In this document: piece by piece, positions 61,591 to 64,000 of the stretch
Layout: each line of letters begins with the position of its first letter
Numbering within the stretch: the first letter of the stretch is position 1
NCBI GenBank assembly: GCA_903848935.1
Contig: CAINHO010000030.1
Coordinates: 62,001 to 126,000, forward strand
Source: an uncultured Pseudomonadota bacterium
Lineage (GTDB): Bacteria > Pseudomonadota > Gammaproteobacteria > Methylococcales > Methylomonadaceae
DNA: 64,000 nt
Reading direction: 5' to 3'
Notes under the pieces: generated by a model
Told to the model about the DNA's origin: nothing
Seen by the model: the letters and a program-made list of their open reading frames with translations, nothing else
The model's database searches: none
Program-made: the position numbers and the translations under genes

Positions 61591-63593
61591 GCTATTGGTT
61601 AATTGTCGCTACGTCGGGACGAATGCTCGCACAAGCCTCGTGGTGTGAAGGTTTTGACGTGTTGGTGATTGATTGTTTTGCTGATATTGATACGTTGCGT
61701 TATGCGAAAAAAGTGGTTCGGGTGGATTCGCTTGCGATTGAAAATTTAACCGTCGCACTGACTAAATTAGCCACTTATGAAATCACAGGTGTGGTGTATG
61801 GCAGTGGATTTGAAACCTGCGTTGAAAGCCTTTATTTTTTAGAAAGTCGTTTTGAAATGGCTGGCAATTCCCCCGCTATTTTTGAACGGGTGCAGAATAA
61901 ACATGAATTTTTTGCTGCGTTGAATGTGTTGAAAATTCCGTATCCTGAAACGTGTTTTGAATTTCCAATTAACCAGAAGAATTGGTTATCGAAACCATTA
62001 AACGGTCAAGGCGGCGTGGGTATCAATTCACAAAAAACAGATATTTATTGGCAACGTTTTTGTGATGGACACGCGGGTTCTGTTTTATTTTTGGCGGACG
62101 GTGAAAGCGCGACGGTTATTGGTTTTAATTCCCAATGGACTCACCGAGATTTTCTTTTTGCAGGCATTTCAAATCACAATGACTTAACGGATTGCCAAAA
62201 ATCACGACTTCAATCGTGGTTACAAAAATTGGTTCAGTATTTCGATTTGCGCGGTTTGAATTCATTGGATTTTATGCAAACTGAAAACGAGATTTTCGTT
62301 TTAGAAATCAATCCGCGTCCGTCAGCGAGTATGCAGCTTTATGATTTAGCATTATTTGAAGCACATTTAACTCTAAATTTAGAATTGAATTGCACAACAA
62401 GTTTTTCAGTTTACGAAATCATTTACGCACCGCAAAACCTCATCATTCCAAAAAATTTCAACTGGTCAAAAAACTGCCAAGACTTGCCGCATGGGGGCGT
62501 GATAATTCGCAAAAATCAGCCTATTTGCAGTATGATTGCACGCGGCTTACAGCCTGATATGGTATTAAAAAAACTAAAAATTAACGCTCAACAATTAGAG
62601 GAAGATTTAACTATGAAACAAGCCAGTGTGAACAAACTCACCCAGCCATTAGTTCAAGAACTTATCGATAACGCGGCGAAGTTGCGAGTCGGAATCGAGA
62701 TTTTAGAAAACGGTTGCACCGTAATTGATGCGGGAATTAACCATTTGGGCGGATTGGAAGCGGGACGGATTATTGCTGAAATTTGTTTAGGTGGCATGGG
62801 AACGGTATCGATTTCGCACAGTCAATACACCACGAATTGGCCTTTATCGGTAAATGTTCACACGGGCAACCCTGTTTTAGGTTGTTTGGGTAGTCAATAT
62901 GCGGGTTGGAGTTTGTCGCACGAAAAATACTACGCTCTCGGTTCTGGCCCTGCGCGAGCCATGGCGACCAAACAAAAAGACGGTCAAACTGTACCGGTCG
63001 AAGAGTTATATCAAGAATTGGCATATCACGACGAAGCTGATGCGGCGACATTGGTCATCGAAAACGACGCGATTCCACCGTTGGCGATTATTGAAAAAGT
63101 GGCGGCAGCGTGTGGCATTTCACCTGCAAAATTAACCATTATCGTCACGCCCACCAGCAGTTTAGCGGGTGGTGTTCAAGTGGTGGCGCGAGTTTTAGAA
63201 GTCGCCATGCACAAAGCACACGCGCTACATTTTCCATTGGAAAATATCATCGATGGCAGCGGTTCTGCGCCAATTTGTCCGCCACATCCGAATTTTGTCA
63301 AAGCAATGGGACGCACGAATGACGCGATTTTGTTTGCCGGACAAGTGCATTTATTTGTGAAAGGTAGCGACGAAGCCGCCGAAAAATTAGCGAAAGAATT
63401 ACCAAGTTCAACGTCGAAAGATTATGGCAAACCGTTTGCTGAAATTTTCAAAGCCTGCGAATACGATTTCTTCAAAATCGACGCGATGTTGTTCAGTCCA
63501 GCAAGTGTGATTGTAACGGCGGTTGAATCGGGTAAAAGTTTCCGTGCCGGTCAATTGGATAATACGTTGTTAGATTTATCATTTGGTGCATGA
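61587..63593 (+). CDS. mch: ATP-grasp (COG2232-like) fused to methenyltetrahydromethanopterin cyclohydrolase (Mch)
   Basis: Residues 1-342: ATP-grasp ([43 protein letters not shown]). Residues 343-668: Mch ([67 protein letters not shown]). ATG start overlaps previous stop. Confidence 0.9.
   Translation: MSYWLIVATSGRMLAQASWCEGFDVLVIDCFADIDTLRYAKKVVRVDSLAIENLTVALTKLATYEITGVVYGSGFETCVESLYFLESRFEMAGNSPAIFERVQNKHEFFAALNVLKIPYPETCFEFPINQKNWLSKPLNGQGGVGINSQKTDIYWQRFCDGHAGSVLFLADGESATVIGFNSQWTHRDFLFAGISNHNDLTDCQKSRLQSWLQKLVQYFDLRGLNSLDFMQTENEIFVLEINPRPSASMQLYDLALFEAHLTLNLELNCTTSFSVYEIIYAPQNLIIPKNFNWSKNCQDLPHGGVIIRKNQPICSMIARGLQPDMVLKKLKINAQQLEEDLTMKQASVNKLTQPLVQELIDNAAKLRVGIEILENGCTVIDAGINHLGGLEAGRIIAEICLGGMGTVSISHSQYTTNWPLSVNVHTGNPVLGCLGSQYAGWSLSHEKYYALGSGPARAMATKQKDGQTVPVEELYQELAYHDEADAATLVIENDAIPPLAIIEKVAAACGISPAKLTIIVTPTSSLAGGVQVVARVLEVAMHKAHALHFPLENIIDGSGSAPICPPHPNFVKAMGRTNDAILFAGQVHLFVKGSDEAAEKLAKELPSSTSKDYGKPFAEIFKACEYDFFKIDAMLFSPASVIVTAVESGKSFRAGQLDNTLLDLSFGA
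62597..62615 (+). promoter_or_regulatory. Internal Shine-Dalgarno-like AGAGGAAG and in-frame ATG at the Mch domain start
   Basis: AGAGGAAG 62597-62604, 8-nt spacer, ATG 62613 = codon 343. Confidence 0.6.
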
Positions 63594-63675
63594 AAACACA
63601 AAACCGTCGAGGCTTGCAAGCCTTCCAAATGTGTGTAATAGCACGCCATTGAAGTAACTTAATACTAGTAAATTC

Positions 63676-63711
63676 AAGCCCTGCGTTGTATTTCAATGAC
63701 AGGGCTTTTTT
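63676..63711 (+). terminator. Hairpin plus T tract downstream of the fusion gene
   Basis: AAGCCCTG...CAGGGCTT-TTTT. Confidence 0.7.
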
Positions 63712-63719
63712 GCAGGGCA

Positions 63720-63840
63720 AAACTTCCCATTCTTCTGCGCCACTAATTACTGCACAGATTGTCAAAATTATAATATCGAGTAATTTTTGAATCCATTTAG
63801 GTTGGGATAACTTTATAGTCTCATGGGGGAAATCACTGGT
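63720..63840 (-). mobile_element. Decayed ISAs1-family transposase N-terminal fragment
   Basis: Reverse-strand SDFPHETIKLSQPKWIQKLLDIIILTICAVISGAEEWEV matches the conserved ISAs1 N-terminal pattern (LLDIIxLxICAVIxGAExWE); no start, similarity lost after EEWEV. Confidence 0.55.
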
Positions 63841-64000
63841 ATGACTTGATGGTATTTAATTTCAGTAAGCCTAAAATCCTGACCTCGGATGTCGGAAATA
63901 GTTATCCCGCTGTTTATGTCTAATTCCATTTTTAATTTTCAATCAAATGGACATCCAAAAGATTTAAAGACTTCGAGCAAGTGTATTCAAAGTTTCAAGC

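Noticed and set aside
63493-63765. 90-aa minus-strand ORF in the track
   Set aside because: Not a gene as drawn: only the first residues match ISAs1; the rest is read-through into the Mch 3' region.

Overview
The window looks like ordinary chromosome from a gammaproteobacterium, probably a methylotroph or methanotroph (Methylococcales-like). That placement is inferred from an H4MPT-pathway methenyl-H4MPT cyclohydrolase, membrane-anchored copper proteins, an Entner-Doudoroff aldolase and the housekeeping gene content. No rRNA, CRISPR array, prophage or intact IS was seen. Housekeeping genes recognised: argA (5' truncated by the window), cpdA, pyrC, aspS, hfq-hflX, mtnA, fabA-fabB, ttcA, eda, gltA, argB, ftsK, guaA, dnaQ-msbA, murJ, rpsT, metZ, grxC, rnr, lptM, lysA, bioA, tilS, degP/mucD, lpoB, pgi and mobA, plus four tRNAs (Pro, Arg, His, Leu). 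The parts most worth a second look are: (1) a single ORF fusing a COG2232-like ATP-grasp enzyme to a complete Mch, with a Shine-Dalgarno-like sequence in front of the internal Mch start; (2) an XRE-HTH protein carrying a C-terminal NBR1-type Ig-like domain; (3) a two-gene copper module, one protein with a predicted mature N-terminal His and one membrane-anchored blue-copper cupredoxin; (4) a compact operon of CDGSH, CYTH, PLP decarboxylase, MNT/HepT, TPR-ATP-grasp and RidA genes; (5) an apparent C-terminal truncation of MurJ; (6) a GMN-to-GMS hybrid MgtE_N/CorA transporter; and (7) several accessory islets and gene remnants, including an ISAs1-like transposase fragment at the right edge. All product calls are from reading translated sequence; no database search was run.
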